Origin: Pleurocapsales cyanobacterium LEGE 06147
Lineage (GTDB): Bacteria > Cyanobacteriota > Cyanobacteriia > Cyanobacteriales > Xenococcaceae
NCBI GenBank assembly: GCA_015207585.1
Contig: JADEWQ010000035.1
Location: 1-51,539 of the forward strand
Length of the DNA stretch: 51,539 nt
Direction of reading: 5' to 3'
The notes under the pieces were generated by a model, which saw only the letters and a program-made list of their open reading frames with translations, was not told where the DNA came from and made no database searches. Below, in pieces: positions 8,835 to 18,171 of the stretch (positions within the stretch are counted from its first letter, which is position 1; every line of letters begins with the position of its first letter). The translations under genes and the position numbers were made by a program.

Positions 8835-9959
8835 ATGAAACTTATAAAAAATGTTTTAGTTACTTGGATTGAGCATTTACGCCGCATCAGTGTCCTAGCA
8901 ATTTTACTTATTCTCTTCTTTTTTAGTGGAAGTGAAGTTGGCGGACATTTAAATGCATTGGCAGGTTTAGCCCAAGGAGACGCAATTACCGATCCTTCAG
9001 CTATTCTTCGCTATGCTCTACCTATCGATAACGATACGGTCAGACAAATACAAGGAGACCTAGAAGGCATTGCCAATAATTTACGGCGTAAGCGATGGGG
9101 ACAAATTAGTAAAGATGTCAAGAATGCGGATTTTCTCTTAACTCAGCATCAGGATAAGTTACTAGAAAGTGTACCTCAACAGCGACAAACCGAAGCACAA
9201 AATTTAATAGCCAGTCTTAGCGATGGCGTTAGCGAACTCAAAGAAGCAGTCGCAGCAAAAGATAAAGAAAAGGTTATTAACCAGAGAGAAGAGTTGCTAG
9301 AGCAGATAACTCAATTAGAAGAGTTAATGGTACGGGGACTTACCTTTGAAGTCCCTTCAGAATACGCTAACCTACCTCAACTTCTAGGTCGGGCTACCGT
9401 TGAAATCGAGACCACCAAAGGTAATTTAACTATCGTAGTTGATGGCTACAATGCCCCAGTTAATGGCGGTAATTTCGTCGATCTAGTTCAAAGGGGATTT
9501 TATGATGGTCTAGATTTTACTCGCGCAGAAGACTTTGTCGTGCAAGTAGGAGATCCCCCAGGACCGGAAGAAGGTTTTATCGATCCCAAAACAGGTAATT
9601 ATCGAGCCATTCCCTTGGAAGTATTAGTTAAGGGAGATTCTGAGCCAGTTTACGGTGCTACCCTAGAAGAACTCGGTCGTTATCTCGATCCGCCAGTTCT
9701 GCCTTTTAATGCTTATGGTGCAGTTGCTCTTGCTCGCCCTGCCGACGATCCTAATGGGGGGTCTTCTCAATTCTTTTTCTTTAAGTTCGATCGCGAGTTA
9801 ACTCCTCCTGGTTATAACCTAATGGATGGACGTTATTCTGTATTTGGTTATGTAGTCAAAGGGCAAGAAGTCCTCGATCTACTTACTACTGAGGATAAAA
9901 TCGTCTCTGCCACAGTAGTTGATGGACTGGAAAATTTGGTTCAACCGCAAGAAAGTTAA
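8835..9959 (+). CDS. TLP40/CYP38-type peptidyl-prolyl cis-trans isomerase
   Basis: Cyclophilin-type protein of the thylakoid-lumen class. The N-terminus is basic then hydrophobic (residues about 17-33), consistent with a signal peptide. The mature start resembles the family (DPSAILRYALPIDNDTVRQIQ) and leads into a helical bundle to about residue 170. The cyclophilin domain runs from about 182 to 370 (VEIETTKGNLTIVVDGYNAPVNGG, GSSQFFFF, YSVFGYVVKGQEVLDLL). The plant homologue CYP38/TLP40 helps photosystem II assembly and repair, and its isomerase activity is weak or absent. The same order, next to efp/accB and thiL, occurs in other cyanobacteria as far as I recall. Confidence 0.9.
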   Translation: MKLIKNVLVTWIEHLRRISVLAILLILFFFSGSEVGGHLNALAGLAQGDAITDPSAILRYALPIDNDTVRQIQGDLEGIANNLRRKRWGQISKDVKNADFLLTQHQDKLLESVPQQRQTEAQNLIASLSDGVSELKEAVAAKDKEKVINQREELLEQITQLEELMVRGLTFEVPSEYANLPQLLGRATVEIETTKGNLTIVVDGYNAPVNGGNFVDLVQRGFYDGLDFTRAEDFVVQVGDPPGPEEGFIDPKTGNYRAIPLEVLVKGDSEPVYGATLEELGRYLDPPVLPFNAYGAVALARPADDPNGGSSQFFFFKFDRELTPPGYNLMDGRYSVFGYVVKGQEVLDLLTTEDKIVSATVVDGLENLVQPQES

Positions 9960-9983
9960 TTCAGTCACCAGTGAGCAGTCATC

Positions 9984-10006
9984 AGGTATTAGGTGTTAGG
10001 TTTTAG
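9984..10006 (+). repeat. Short TTAGGTG-type heptamer-like run
   Basis: AGGTATTAGGTGTTAGGTTT-type sequence sits between the cyclophilin gene and thiL. Closely similar runs occur at 13251-13260 and 18274-18299, all in intergenic DNA just after a gene. This looks like one of the short tandemly repeated families that are common in cyanobacterial genomes. Confidence 0.45.
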
Positions 10007-10057
10007 TTAAATAATAATTCCCCTACCACCTACTACTTACCTCACAACATCCGCTCG

Positions 10058-11059
10058 ATGAATCATTCTCCCCAGCTAGTAAAAGATATTAAAGAGCAAG
10101 GTCTATTGCAAAAACTGCAGGCTTTTTGTCCGAAAGATATTGTGGGGGATGATGGGGCTGTTTTCCTAGTTAATCCGGGATATTCCTTGGTGGTGACGAC
10201 AGACGTACTGGTAGAGGAGGTACATTTTAGCGATCGCACTACTACTGCTTTTGATGTGGGTTGGCGTGCGGCAGCTGCTAACTTATCTGATTTAGCGGCG
10301 ATGGGAGCCGAACCTTTAGGCATTACCGTTGGTTTATCTTTACCTGGAGATTTAGCTGTCTCTTGGGTTGAAGAGCTTTATCAGGGACTCGCTCGATGTC
10401 TGCAACAGTATCGCACGTCGATTGTCGGCGGCGATATCTGTCGTAGTGCTACCATCACAGTAGCGATCGCTGCTTTTGGTCAAGTCTTGCCGCACCGCGT
10501 TATCCGTCGTCAAAATGCTCGACCGGGAGATGCCATTGTAACCACGGGGTTTCATGGGTTATCCAGAGCAGGTTTGGAGTTGTTACTTCATCCAGAAAAA
10601 GGTCGGCATCTAGAAAAAGTCGAGCAGCAAATTCTCGTTCGCGCTCATCAACAGCCAAGACCAAGACTAGACGTATTACCTCATTTATGGGAAGCCTATC
10701 CCGAATCTCGGATTGGGGGTATGGATAGTAGCGACGGTTTGGCTGATGCGGTGCTACAAATTTGTCGTTGTAGCGGTGTTGGGGCAAAAATAGAGCGCAA
10801 TTGCCTTCCCGTATCACCTGCTCTGTCTAAACTAGTTAGTGCCGAACGAGCTTTAGAATGGAGTCTTTATGGGGGAGAAGATTTTGAGTTGATTCTCTGT
10901 TTGCCGCCCTCCCCAGCACAGATTCTAGTAGAAAAAATAGGAAGTGGTGCCGCAATTATTGGTACGATTACGACGGAACAAAAAATCTTGTTAATAGATA
11001 GTAGTAGCTCTTCTCCTGCGCAGATATTAACTTTAGCCGAAGGATTTCAACACTTTTGA
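10058..11059 (+). CDS. thiL: Thiamine-monophosphate kinase
   Basis: Phosphorylates thiamine monophosphate to thiamine diphosphate with ATP, the last step of the cofactor pathway. The protein has 333 residues of the PurM/ThiL fold. Family motifs are in order: GDDGAVF (residues about 31-37), TTDVLVEEVHF (Mg-ATP loop, about 48-58), ANLSDLAAMGAEP, VGGDICRS, GMDSSDGLADAV (about 222-233) and YGGEDFELIL. A second thiamine-related gene (tenA) is in the window, but 10 kb away and not linked. It starts with ATG after a short repeat-containing gap. Confidence 0.95.
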   Translation: MNHSPQLVKDIKEQGLLQKLQAFCPKDIVGDDGAVFLVNPGYSLVVTTDVLVEEVHFSDRTTTAFDVGWRAAAANLSDLAAMGAEPLGITVGLSLPGDLAVSWVEELYQGLARCLQQYRTSIVGGDICRSATITVAIAAFGQVLPHRVIRRQNARPGDAIVTTGFHGLSRAGLELLLHPEKGRHLEKVEQQILVRAHQQPRPRLDVLPHLWEAYPESRIGGMDSSDGLADAVLQICRCSGVGAKIERNCLPVSPALSKLVSAERALEWSLYGGEDFELILCLPPSPAQILVEKIGSGAAIIGTITTEQKILLIDSSSSSPAQILTLAEGFQHF

Positions 11060-11310
11060 ATTGTTAGGTTTTATTCAAATTAAGTCAAAGCAAAGTAGAA
11101 ATTACTAAAGTCATTTTGGTAAAAATTTAGCCAAAATGGGAATGCTAATTTTGTAAGGAGCAGTTCAGGTAAAATTCAACGATGATTGCCTTAGCAAATT
11201 CCCATATTAAAGCTACTTATAGCTAGTTTTAATCGCAAAAGTGTTTTCTCGTTAAACTTAAACCTACTAATCTTGACCTGTTAGAGCAGCAGGCATATAT
11301 AGCTGACACC

Positions 11311-13251
11311 ATGCAGTACCCAGCAAAATCCTCTCAAATCGGACAACAAATTATTCAGGCACTTCTAACTAGTTCCGATTCTTCAACCATCTTGTTCTCT
11401 ATAGCTGGCAAGATGGGAGAATTATTTAAAGTCGATGTCTGTATAATCGTTTCTGGGGATGTGAACTTGTTAAGTCCCGTACAACTAGGCTGGTGGTATG
11501 GCGAACAATTCTCCGTGTTCGACGAACAAGAATTTACTCAGCTCTTATCCCAATCGATTTTACTAGGTACAGCACCCATCGCCGAGCCTTGGGCAACTGC
11601 AGATCGAAAAACACAGCCTCTTGTCTTTTTAGACGAGCAGTTGCAAGCTATTTTGTCTGTTAGAGCATTATTAGGCATGGTGACTTGTTTTCGGGGAAGA
11701 ACCAATGGCATGATTTTGCTGGGCAAATCTCAACCTTACGAGTGGACTAGCTCCGAACGAGATTTACTGAAAAATGTGGCAGAATCAGTCGCGATCGCTA
11801 TTTCTCAAGTTCAACTGCAGCAACAAGCACAAATTAGAAGCAGATACCAAACTTTGCTTTATCATCTCAGTAGAAAAATTAGTCAAAGTTCAGACATCGA
11901 TTCTATTTTTCAGCTTGCCCTGACAGAAATTGGAAAAACTCTTCAACTAGAGCGATGTCTAATTTTAATGCTTAAATATAAAGATCCTCTGTTGAGCCAA
12001 AGAAGTCGTCAGTACTCTCCCGAAGCAACGGTACAGGTGACTCATCATTGGTCGGCAGCAACAGATAATTGTGAGTCAATAGACAAATACTCCTTCTCGC
12101 TGAAAGATTCTAACTTTTGTCAGGAAGCCTTTAACAAAGCACCTCATCCTTTGGCGATCGCCGAACACGCTCCCTTTCCCGATGTAGATAATTCCAAGCT
12201 TCCTACTTCTGTCGAACCCAACCATTCCTCAGCCTTATTAATGATGCCTCTGATGGGTAATGTGGTTAGTGAGGCTAAACCAGTTTTAGTGCTTGGGTTT
12301 CTCGTTTTGCAGCACGATCGACCTCGTTTGTGGCTTACCGATGAATTAGATTTGATTGGTTGGATCGGCATTCAGCTCAGTACTGCCATTATTCACTATC
12401 AAACCATAAACCAGGTACAGTCAATCGTTGAGGAACGTACTGCCCAGCTAAAGTGGAGTTTGGATGTACAGGCAAAACTATCAGAAAAAATGCGCCAGCA
12501 GATCGACCAACTGCGGCAATTAAACGAACTAAAAGACGATTTCTTGAGCAGCATGAGTCATGAATTGAAAACCCCTCTAACCAGTATGAAAATGGCGATT
12601 AAGATGCTGCGTCAGCCAGAGTTATCCGAAGCAATGCGGGAGAAATATCTGAATATTTTGGAGCAAGAATGGAGTCGAGAATACAATCTGATCAAAGATT
12701 TGTTAACTCTACAAAAAGTAGAGTCAGGAGAATTTACTTCTCACCCACAACAATTAAATCTTGAGCAAACGATCGCTCCATTGGTTTCTGCTTTTGTGGA
12801 AAAATGGCAGCCAGACAAGGGACTGAACCTGGAAACTCAGTTATCTGAGTCTTCTTTGAATTTATATGCCGACCCTGAAAGTTTAGAGCATATTCTTACT
12901 GAGTTATTATTAAATGCGGGTAAGTATTCTGATGCGGATACTACTGTTCGTTTGTCAGCCAATCGCCAAGCTAATGCTAATGGAAATGAAGTAGCTATTT
13001 CTATTAGTAATGATGGTGCCGGTATTTCTGCAGAAGAATTGCCTCACATTTTTGATAAGTTCCGCCGTGGTAAAGGAGTAACGGCTAGAGCTGTTCCCGG
13101 TACTGGTTTGGGTCTAGCTTTAGTTAAATATTTAGTCGAACATCTTAATGGCGCGATCGAGGTTGCAAGCGAACCTTTAGATAACTCGAAGGTATTTAGA
13201 ACAACTTTCACCATTAAACTACCAATTACGGCGACTAGTGAACGGGTATGA
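11311..13251 (+). CDS. GAF-domain sensor histidine kinase
   Basis: Cytoplasmic two-component sensor kinase, 646 residues, with no membrane helices seen. Two GAF-like regions occupy about residues 20-165 and 185-370. A coiled coil with IVEERTAQLKWSLDVQ leads to a HisKA domain; the phosphoacceptor is His417 in SMSHELKTPL. The HATPase domain follows (N-box ELLLNAGKY, G1 ISNDGAGIS, F-box HIFDKFRRG, G2 GTGLGLAL). The first GAF domain has few cysteines and no obvious bilin-binding pattern, so a non-pigment ligand or protein signal is more likely. No response regulator lies next to it, so its partner is elsewhere. Confidence 0.9.
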   Translation: MQYPAKSSQIGQQIIQALLTSSDSSTILFSIAGKMGELFKVDVCIIVSGDVNLLSPVQLGWWYGEQFSVFDEQEFTQLLSQSILLGTAPIAEPWATADRKTQPLVFLDEQLQAILSVRALLGMVTCFRGRTNGMILLGKSQPYEWTSSERDLLKNVAESVAIAISQVQLQQQAQIRSRYQTLLYHLSRKISQSSDIDSIFQLALTEIGKTLQLERCLILMLKYKDPLLSQRSRQYSPEATVQVTHHWSAATDNCESIDKYSFSLKDSNFCQEAFNKAPHPLAIAEHAPFPDVDNSKLPTSVEPNHSSALLMMPLMGNVVSEAKPVLVLGFLVLQHDRPRLWLTDELDLIGWIGIQLSTAIIHYQTINQVQSIVEERTAQLKWSLDVQAKLSEKMRQQIDQLRQLNELKDDFLSSMSHELKTPLTSMKMAIKMLRQPELSEAMREKYLNILEQEWSREYNLIKDLLTLQKVESGEFTSHPQQLNLEQTIAPLVSAFVEKWQPDKGLNLETQLSESSLNLYADPESLEHILTELLLNAGKYSDADTTVRLSANRQANANGNEVAISISNDGAGISAEELPHIFDKFRRGKGVTARAVPGTGLGLALVKYLVEHLNGAIEVASEPLDNSKVFRTTFTIKLPITATSERV

Positions 13252-13269
13252 GGTATTAGGGCGATCGGA

Positions 13270-13389
13270 ATGGTCGAAGTTAAGAGTTATTAAGACTTAA
13301 AGGTTTGGAATCGGGCAATGGACTTGGTAATATTATGCTACCGAAGGGATAAATTGAAGCGGTTATCTCCAGTAATGCATCCATCATAA
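13270..13389 (+). pseudogene. Fragment of a four-helix-bundle (S23/IVP-like) protein gene
   Basis: From the ATG the frame reads MVEVKSY, a TAA at 13291-13293, then DLKVWNRAMDLVILCYRRDK. This matches the start of the small four-helix-bundle family first found in 23S rRNA intervening sequences, where SYxDLxVWxxAMDLV is the usual opening; the TAA replaces what is probably a Gln codon (CAA). Family similarity stops after about 35 codons, where the mobile-element-like sequence begins. The rest of the roughly 120-residue protein is missing. Confidence 0.6.
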
Positions 13390-13399
13390 CTTTTGTGGT

Positions 13400-13592
13400 G
13401 AAATACCACCTCACGCTCCGTTCTGAAGACTAGGTAGGGGAGCGATTCCCTGACCTGAGTTCACCAGCTGATCAGAAGACCTAAACGCTTGGGGAGAATC
13501 AACCTCTACTTGAGTTGAAGCAATCCTGCTGGAGCAAGTTGGCTCGATGAACCAAGAATTACCCCTGCGCGATTCGGGCTAAGTGTCAAAAA
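13400..13592 (+). mobile_element. Probable 3' end remnant of a TnpB-type (IS200/IS605 or IS607 group) element
   Basis: The segment has the look of the non-coding right end that follows tnpB in cyanobacterial elements: CTGAAGACTAGGTAGGGGAG, TCACCAGCTGATCAGAAG, AATCAACCTCTACTTGAG, GGCTCGATGAACCAAGAAT, and a terminal C-rich/G-rich arm followed by AGTGTCAA. In intact elements the tail forms a C/G hairpin before GTGTCAA; here the hairpin is eroded. Such ends encode the guide (omega/reRNA) RNA of TnpB. No tnpB or tnpA reading frame is present. This is recognition from memory of the pattern, not an alignment. Confidence 0.5.
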
Positions 13593-13653
13593 CTGTAGCT
13601 CAATTTATCTTCTGCTCTCTAAGTTCAGCAATTTTTGATTCTCCTCATCCCAA

Positions 13654-14376
13654 CTAATCCTCAGCCACAATAATTACTGTAATATTATCCGAGCCACCTG
13701 CTTGTTTGGCTGCTTCTACTAATTCTGTCGCTGCCTGCTCGCAGGTTTCGCTTTGAGCCAGACAAGATTGAATTAACTCATCAGACACTTCTTCGGTTAA
13801 ACCATCGCTACACAAAAGGAGGCGATCGCCTGACTGAATGTCTAGTTTTTGAAGGTCGATTTTATATAAATCTTTTCTGCCCAAACATTGAGATAAAATG
13901 TGTCGCCAGGGATGGGATTTTGCCTGTTGTTGGCTAATTTCTCCAGCTTTGAGAGCCAAACCTACCCAAGTATGGTCGTCAGTAAGTTGTGCTAGTTGAG
14001 AACTGCGCAAGCGATAGAGACGGGAATCACCCACATGAGCACACCAAGCCCGATCGCGGAAAATTAGTACTACAACTGTAGTACCCATATCTGCTCTTTC
14101 TGGGTGATGATATTGGTCTTCAAGGATACCTTGGTTGGCTTTGTCGATCGCGTCTTTAAGCAATATCTCAGACGGGATAGACGAATCCCAATGCTCTTCT
14201 AAATAGGCTTTAATTTGCTCTGTGGCAATTTTGCTGGCTTCTTGTCCTCCAGCATGTCCTCCCATGCCATCAGCCACGATAAAAAAACGTCCCTGCGGAG
14301 CGTCGATAAAATAGCTGTCTTGATTGACTGCTCTAACTATTCCTGTATCCGTGAGACCAATAAAGCGACGTGTCAT
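13654..14376 (-). CDS. PP2C-family serine/threonine protein phosphatase
   Basis: Metal-dependent phosphatase, 240 residues, the size of stand-alone bacterial PP2C (Stp/PrpC) enzymes. Metal-binding motifs are present: VNQDSYF, VADGMGGHAGG (residues about 36-46), HVGDSRLYRL, LLLCSDGLTEEV and GGSDNITVII. I use the ATG at 14376 (MTRRFIGLTDTG), not the in-frame TTG two codons upstream, because family members start with this type of segment. It is followed by an upstream-lying UbiB-like kinase gene at 14410-16164 on the same strand with a 33-bp gap, so the two may form an operon with the kinase-like gene first. Confidence 0.92.
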   Translation of the reverse strand: MTRRFIGLTDTGIVRAVNQDSYFIDAPQGRFFIVADGMGGHAGGQEASKIATEQIKAYLEEHWDSSIPSEILLKDAIDKANQGILEDQYHHPERADMGTTVVVLIFRDRAWCAHVGDSRLYRLRSSQLAQLTDDHTWVGLALKAGEISQQQAKSHPWRHILSQCLGRKDLYKIDLQKLDIQSGDRLLLCSDGLTEEVSDELIQSCLAQSETCEQAATELVEAAKQAGGSDNITVIIVAED

Positions 14377-14409
14377 AAACAATTAATTAGCCAATAAACC
14401 GATAAACAG

Positions 14410-16164
14410 TTAGAACATGCGGTCAATGCGATCGAGCCGCTTGAGAAGCCGCAATAATGTCCAAGCCGGAGCGATCGCCACTAAGGCAGCGATCGCCGCT
14501 ATAGTTACGTATCCGTTAACTAGCAACAGAGTTGCCGACACCATTAAAGCACAGAGTATTAGAGTGTAGTTAGTAGCTAACTGGATAGCACTGAGACGGC
14601 GCAGCACCCGTTCTGATTCGAGGGAACGAACGCGAAGCAACAAGTCTCCTCGCTCTAATTTTTCTATTGTATCCTCGATTCGTCGAGGTAGCCCCAGAGC
14701 AGTAGTACTTACTTGAACTGCTTGTCTGCCTAATTCGTCAAAAATAGTCTTGTTACGTCCATTAGTATTAGTCATAAGCTGCATGGCGAATGGTTGAGCA
14801 ACTTCCATAAAATTGAATTCGGGGTCTAAACCTTTCCCTACCCCTTCTAGAGTAGAAAAAGCCCGCATCACAAAGGTAAAAGTGGCGGGAAAGCGAAAAG
14901 GTTGTCCGTAGGCAATTTCGTAGAGGTCATCGCTGATAGCTTCTACTGACTGCTCTTCAAACGGTTTATCCATAAAATTATCCAGCATATACTGGACCGA
15001 TCGCCGCACCGGAGTTAAATCTCCTGTCGGTACTAAAGCTCCCAGCTCGATCAGCGAGTTGACTACAATGTCGGCATTTTTTTGGGCAATACCGAAGAGA
15101 GTATCCATCAATCTTTCCCGAATATTAGCTTTAATCTCCCCCATCATGCCAAAATCGTAAAAAATTAACGCTCCTTCCGGACTAACTGCCAGATTACCTG
15201 GGTGAGGATCGGCATGAAAGAAACCATCATTGAGTAATTGGTGGAGATAAGCTTTTGCTCCTAATTTTGCCAATAATTTCCTGTCTAAGCCTGCTGCTTC
15301 TAAAGCTTCGTAACGGCTAATTTTAATGCCCGGTACGTATTCTAGGGTCAAAACTTGGGGAGAAGCATACCGCCAATATACGCGAGGTACGCGCACCCAA
15401 TCTTCATTGCGGAAATTGCGGCGGAAAGTATCGGCATTGCGACCTTCATTAAGATAATCGGTCTCTAGCCAGAGAATACGGCAGCACTCTTCATAAATAC
15501 CCAACCAATCTCTTCCCTTTCCCCAGCGAGGATGGTTTTGAAAATAACGAGCAATTTGTTTGAGAATAGCTAAATCGATGGTAAAGAGTTGTTTTAATCC
15601 CGGTCTTTGGACTTTAACAACTACTTCTTCCCCGCTATAGAGTTGAGCTTTGTGAACTTGCCCCAAACTGGCAGCTGCCAGGGGTGTAGGGTCAAATTTA
15701 CAAAACAATTGAGTAATGGATTTCCCTAAATCTTTCTCAATAATTGCTGCTACTTGTTCGTAGGAAAATGCCGGAACTCGGTCTTGTAGTTTCGCCAGTT
15801 CTTCCACGTATGCTGCTGGAAAAAGGTCAGCGCGAGTAGAAAAAAACTGACCTGCCTTAATAAAGGTGGGACCCAACTCCAACAAACTTTCTCTAATCCA
15901 AATTGCTTGAGCTTTTTGTCTCAGTGCCAGTTTTTCTTCGCTAAAGCCGCCAGCATAAGACCATTTTTGATTATTGCGCCAAAGTTTGAATAGCAGAGTA
16001 AGTACAAAAATCCAGATATCTATCCGTCGGCGAGTCCGAGAATATTTTTCTCGATTCCAACGATAGTTTGTTTTGCCGGCTTCTAGTTTGGTATGAGATT
16101 CGGTCAGGGTCGATCCAGACCCATAACCTAAGGATTTTTCAGACTTGGGAGAGACAGCAGACAC
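14410..16164 (-). CDS. ABC1/UbiB (AarF) atypical kinase family protein
   Basis: Member of the ABC1/UbiB/ADCK family, implicated in quinone biosynthesis or lipid homeostasis; plant plastid members act at plastoglobules. The length is 584 residues. Family marks are the KxGQ motif in FIKAGQFFSTRADLFP (about residues 100-115), the Ala-rich nucleotide loop AAASLGQVHKA, the lysine in VVVKVQRPG, the catalytic HADPHPGNLAV and the metal-binding YDFGMMGEI. The C-terminus carries two hydrophobic segments (about residues 530-570) that likely anchor it to a membrane. A PP2C phosphatase follows 33 bp downstream. Substrate is unknown. Confidence 0.92.
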   Translation of the reverse strand: MSAVSPKSEKSLGYGSGSTLTESHTKLEAGKTNYRWNREKYSRTRRRIDIWIFVLTLLFKLWRNNQKWSYAGGFSEEKLALRQKAQAIWIRESLLELGPTFIKAGQFFSTRADLFPAAYVEELAKLQDRVPAFSYEQVAAIIEKDLGKSITQLFCKFDPTPLAAASLGQVHKAQLYSGEEVVVKVQRPGLKQLFTIDLAILKQIARYFQNHPRWGKGRDWLGIYEECCRILWLETDYLNEGRNADTFRRNFRNEDWVRVPRVYWRYASPQVLTLEYVPGIKISRYEALEAAGLDRKLLAKLGAKAYLHQLLNDGFFHADPHPGNLAVSPEGALIFYDFGMMGEIKANIRERLMDTLFGIAQKNADIVVNSLIELGALVPTGDLTPVRRSVQYMLDNFMDKPFEEQSVEAISDDLYEIAYGQPFRFPATFTFVMRAFSTLEGVGKGLDPEFNFMEVAQPFAMQLMTNTNGRNKTIFDELGRQAVQVSTTALGLPRRIEDTIEKLERGDLLLRVRSLESERVLRRLSAIQLATNYTLILCALMVSATLLLVNGYVTIAAIAALVAIAPAWTLLRLLKRLDRIDRMF

Positions 16165-16222
16165 TCGGTTTCTTAAGATTATATCGATTTTGACTACGTA
16201 GCTATTGTTTTCAGAAAATAAA

Positions 16223-16540
16223 TTATTGGTTGCGATAGTTTTTGAGTTCAGCTTTTAAACTAGCAATCTCGGCCCGTAATTGGTCGAGCATCTCTTGGAG
16301 ATCGGCAGGAGGCCCTGAATTAGCATAATTGCCAGAAACAGTAGTTGTTTGACTGCTGGCAGCTTCTCGTTTGGCTCTTGCTTTTACTTCTTCGGTAAAT
16401 TGTCGGAGATTTTCTCTTTGTTCGGCATCAAATTTACCTAATTCGCTTAAGGCGTTGGTTAAAGCATCTTCTACTTTTTCACTCAATACTTTAGCGAGGG
16501 CTCTGCCAAAAAAAAAGGCTTCGATAACCGGATTACTCAT
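16223..16540 (-). CDS. Small conserved coiled-coil protein (DUF6825-like)
   Basis: Predicted protein of 105 residues. It begins [27 protein letters not shown], then a charged helix ([27 protein letters not shown]), a Ser/Thr/Gly linker and a C-terminal coiled coil ([25 protein letters not shown]). I chose the ATG at 16540 because cyanobacterial homologues begin with MSNP; an in-frame ATG at 16570 would add ten residues. I recognise it as a cyanobacteria/plastid conserved family, probably DUF6825, with no known function. The amphipathic N-terminus may bind membranes. It lies just upstream of the UbiB-like gene on the same strand. Confidence 0.7.
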   Translation of the reverse strand: MSNPVIEAFFFGRALAKVLSEKVEDALTNALSELGKFDAEQRENLRQFTEEVKARAKREAASSQTTTVSGNYANSGPPADLQEMLDQLRAEIASLKAELKNYRNQ

Positions 16541-16608
16541 AGCAAAATTTCTTAATACCTTTCGTAACAAATTATATCTTGCTTCTTATAGAATGCCGGA
16601 ACTAATGA

Positions 16609-17085
16609 TTAGAGACAATCGAAAACTAAATCGTCTAACTCGGCATAATCTGGTAGGTCAGTATTTATCTGCTGACCTTGGCGTAAAATAATTCGATCTC
16701 TTTGAGATCGCGCCAATAATTCACTAAAATAACGGGCTTTAAAAATAATTAAATCGGCAGATAATCCTACCCCAAGACAACCAACATTGGGTAATCCCAT
16801 TAATTGCACGCAAGTCTTGGTCACGCTATCAATCCAATCGCTATAGAATGGATCGAGATGAGCAATTCTCACTGCTTGGTCGAACACTTCTAAGATATCG
16901 CGATCGCCAAAACCAAAGAAAGGAGCGCGGCAATTGTCGCTGGCAAAAGCAACAGGAATACCCTGCTTACCTATCTTAGCTTGTTTGACTACTTCAACGG
17001 CTAAACTGCAACAATGACCGCAAAGGATTTTCCCCGTAAATTGATGTCGTATTGCTCTTAACAATGAATTGGGGTACATGAGCAT
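16609..17085 (-). pseudogene. codA: Remnant of a cytosine deaminase-type amidohydrolase gene
   Basis: The 158-codon frame carries the C-terminal third of a cytosine deaminase (normally about 400 residues). GKILCGHCCSLAV corresponds to the metal-ligand His region. It is joined abruptly to GIPVAFASDNCRAPFFGFGD (the catalytic Asp region), omitting the segment of some 50 residues that normally lies between them. The frame then continues with MGLPNVGCLGVGLSADLIIFKARYFSELL and the end DYAELDDLVFDCL. The whole N-terminal half with the HxH zinc ligands is absent; 17086-17217 upstream shows nothing like it. The open frame is therefore a truncated and internally deleted remnant, unlikely to be active. 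Confidence 0.75.
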
Positions 17086-17217
17086 TTTTTAGCCAATAAC
17101 ATTCCTCGCGATCGCTCATAGTTTAAAAGTTTTAGTAAATTAATCTGACCGTAGCAGTCTAAAAGCAAAAATTTGGGCACTCTAAGTTAATACATACAAG
17201 TTTAAGACTGCCAGAAA

Positions 17218-18171
17218 ATGAGTCCAAAAATCATAGGTACGCTCAGCAGCTATAAAAATCTCAATCGCAGAGATTGGCTGTGGAAGCAAACACCCCAACA
17301 TTTTGGCTTGTGGGAAAATATTCAAATGCTCGCCCCAGCGCAAAAACCAGATTTTTTTCTGTTGTATCAATATGATTTTCCTCTACCCCAGCCCAAAATT
17401 CCTTGGTGGAAAAATTTATTAAAAAAGGAATCTGTTATAAAACCAGATATTCCCTCTCTGTTCCGCGATGTTCCTCAAGAAAAAATTATTTATTTATTGC
17501 GAGAACCACCATTAGAAGAAGTAGTCGAACGCAATAAAGCTAATTATCAATCAGCAACTCAATATTGCGGCTATATCTCCGGTCCCGATGAATTTGCTCC
17601 TCATCCCGACTATATGCCAGCTATTTGGTATGTAGAAAACTCTTTTCAGGAGTTAACTGAAGGTAAAATACCCCAAAAACAAAAGCGTTGCAGTTGGATT
17701 ACTTCTGGTATTTCGCGCACAGAAAATCATCGACGACGTTTGGCATTTTTAAAACTTCTCCAACAGAGTAGTTTTGATTTCGATTTGTACGGTCGTAGTT
17801 TACCAGACTGGGCAAACGGCTTGGGAACAGTACAGAATAAGTGGCATGCAATGGCTCCTTATTATTACAACCTGGCTATAGAAAACTATGCCGACAACGA
17901 TCTATACGTCAGCGAAAAACTTTGGGATGCTCTCTTAAGCTGGTGTTTACCTATTTATTATGGAGGTTCGGCAGCCGATAAGTTGTTACCCCCTGGTAGC
18001 TTTTTGAGATTACCCAGCTTGGATCGAAAAGGTTTAGCTTACATCAAAGAGGTGACAGCAAGCCTTGACGCTTGGCATGAAGCTAAGGTTAAGATTGCGG
18101 AGGCAAGACAAATTATTTTGCACCAGTTGAATTTATTGGCATGGCTGTCTAAATTTGTTGAGCAATTTTGA
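17218..18171 (+). CDS. GT10 (fucosyltransferase-like) glycosyltransferase
   Basis: Predicted protein of 317 residues with the C-terminal domain of glycosyltransferase family 10, which transfers fucose or related deoxysugars from GDP-sugars to surface glycans. The family signature is clear: YYYNLAIENYADNDLYVSEKLWDALLSWCLPIYYGG (about residues 218-252; key residues Glu, Asn, the SEK and Asp). Upstream SGISRTENHRRRLAFLKLL and DFDLYGRSLPDWANGLG also fit. No signal peptide or membrane helix is seen, so it likely works in the cytoplasm. It opens a run of glycan genes (two Npun-type proteins and a sulfotransferase). Acceptor and sugar are unknown. Confidence 0.85.
   Translation: MSPKIIGTLSSYKNLNRRDWLWKQTPQHFGLWENIQMLAPAQKPDFFLLYQYDFPLPQPKIPWWKNLLKKESVIKPDIPSLFRDVPQEKIIYLLREPPLEEVVERNKANYQSATQYCGYISGPDEFAPHPDYMPAIWYVENSFQELTEGKIPQKQKRCSWITSGISRTENHRRRLAFLKLLQQSSFDFDLYGRSLPDWANGLGTVQNKWHAMAPYYYNLAIENYADNDLYVSEKLWDALLSWCLPIYYGGSAADKLLPPGSFLRLPSLDRKGLAYIKEVTASLDAWHEAKVKIAEARQIILHQLNLLAWLSKFVEQF

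Larger units (their letters stand above)
13252..13653. other. Intergenic decay island between the kinase and PP2C genes
   Basis: These 402 bases hold a heptamer-like run, a four-helix-bundle gene fragment (13270-13389) and a structured segment like the 3' end of a TnpB-type IS (about 13400-13590). No intact gene is present. Confidence 0.6.
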
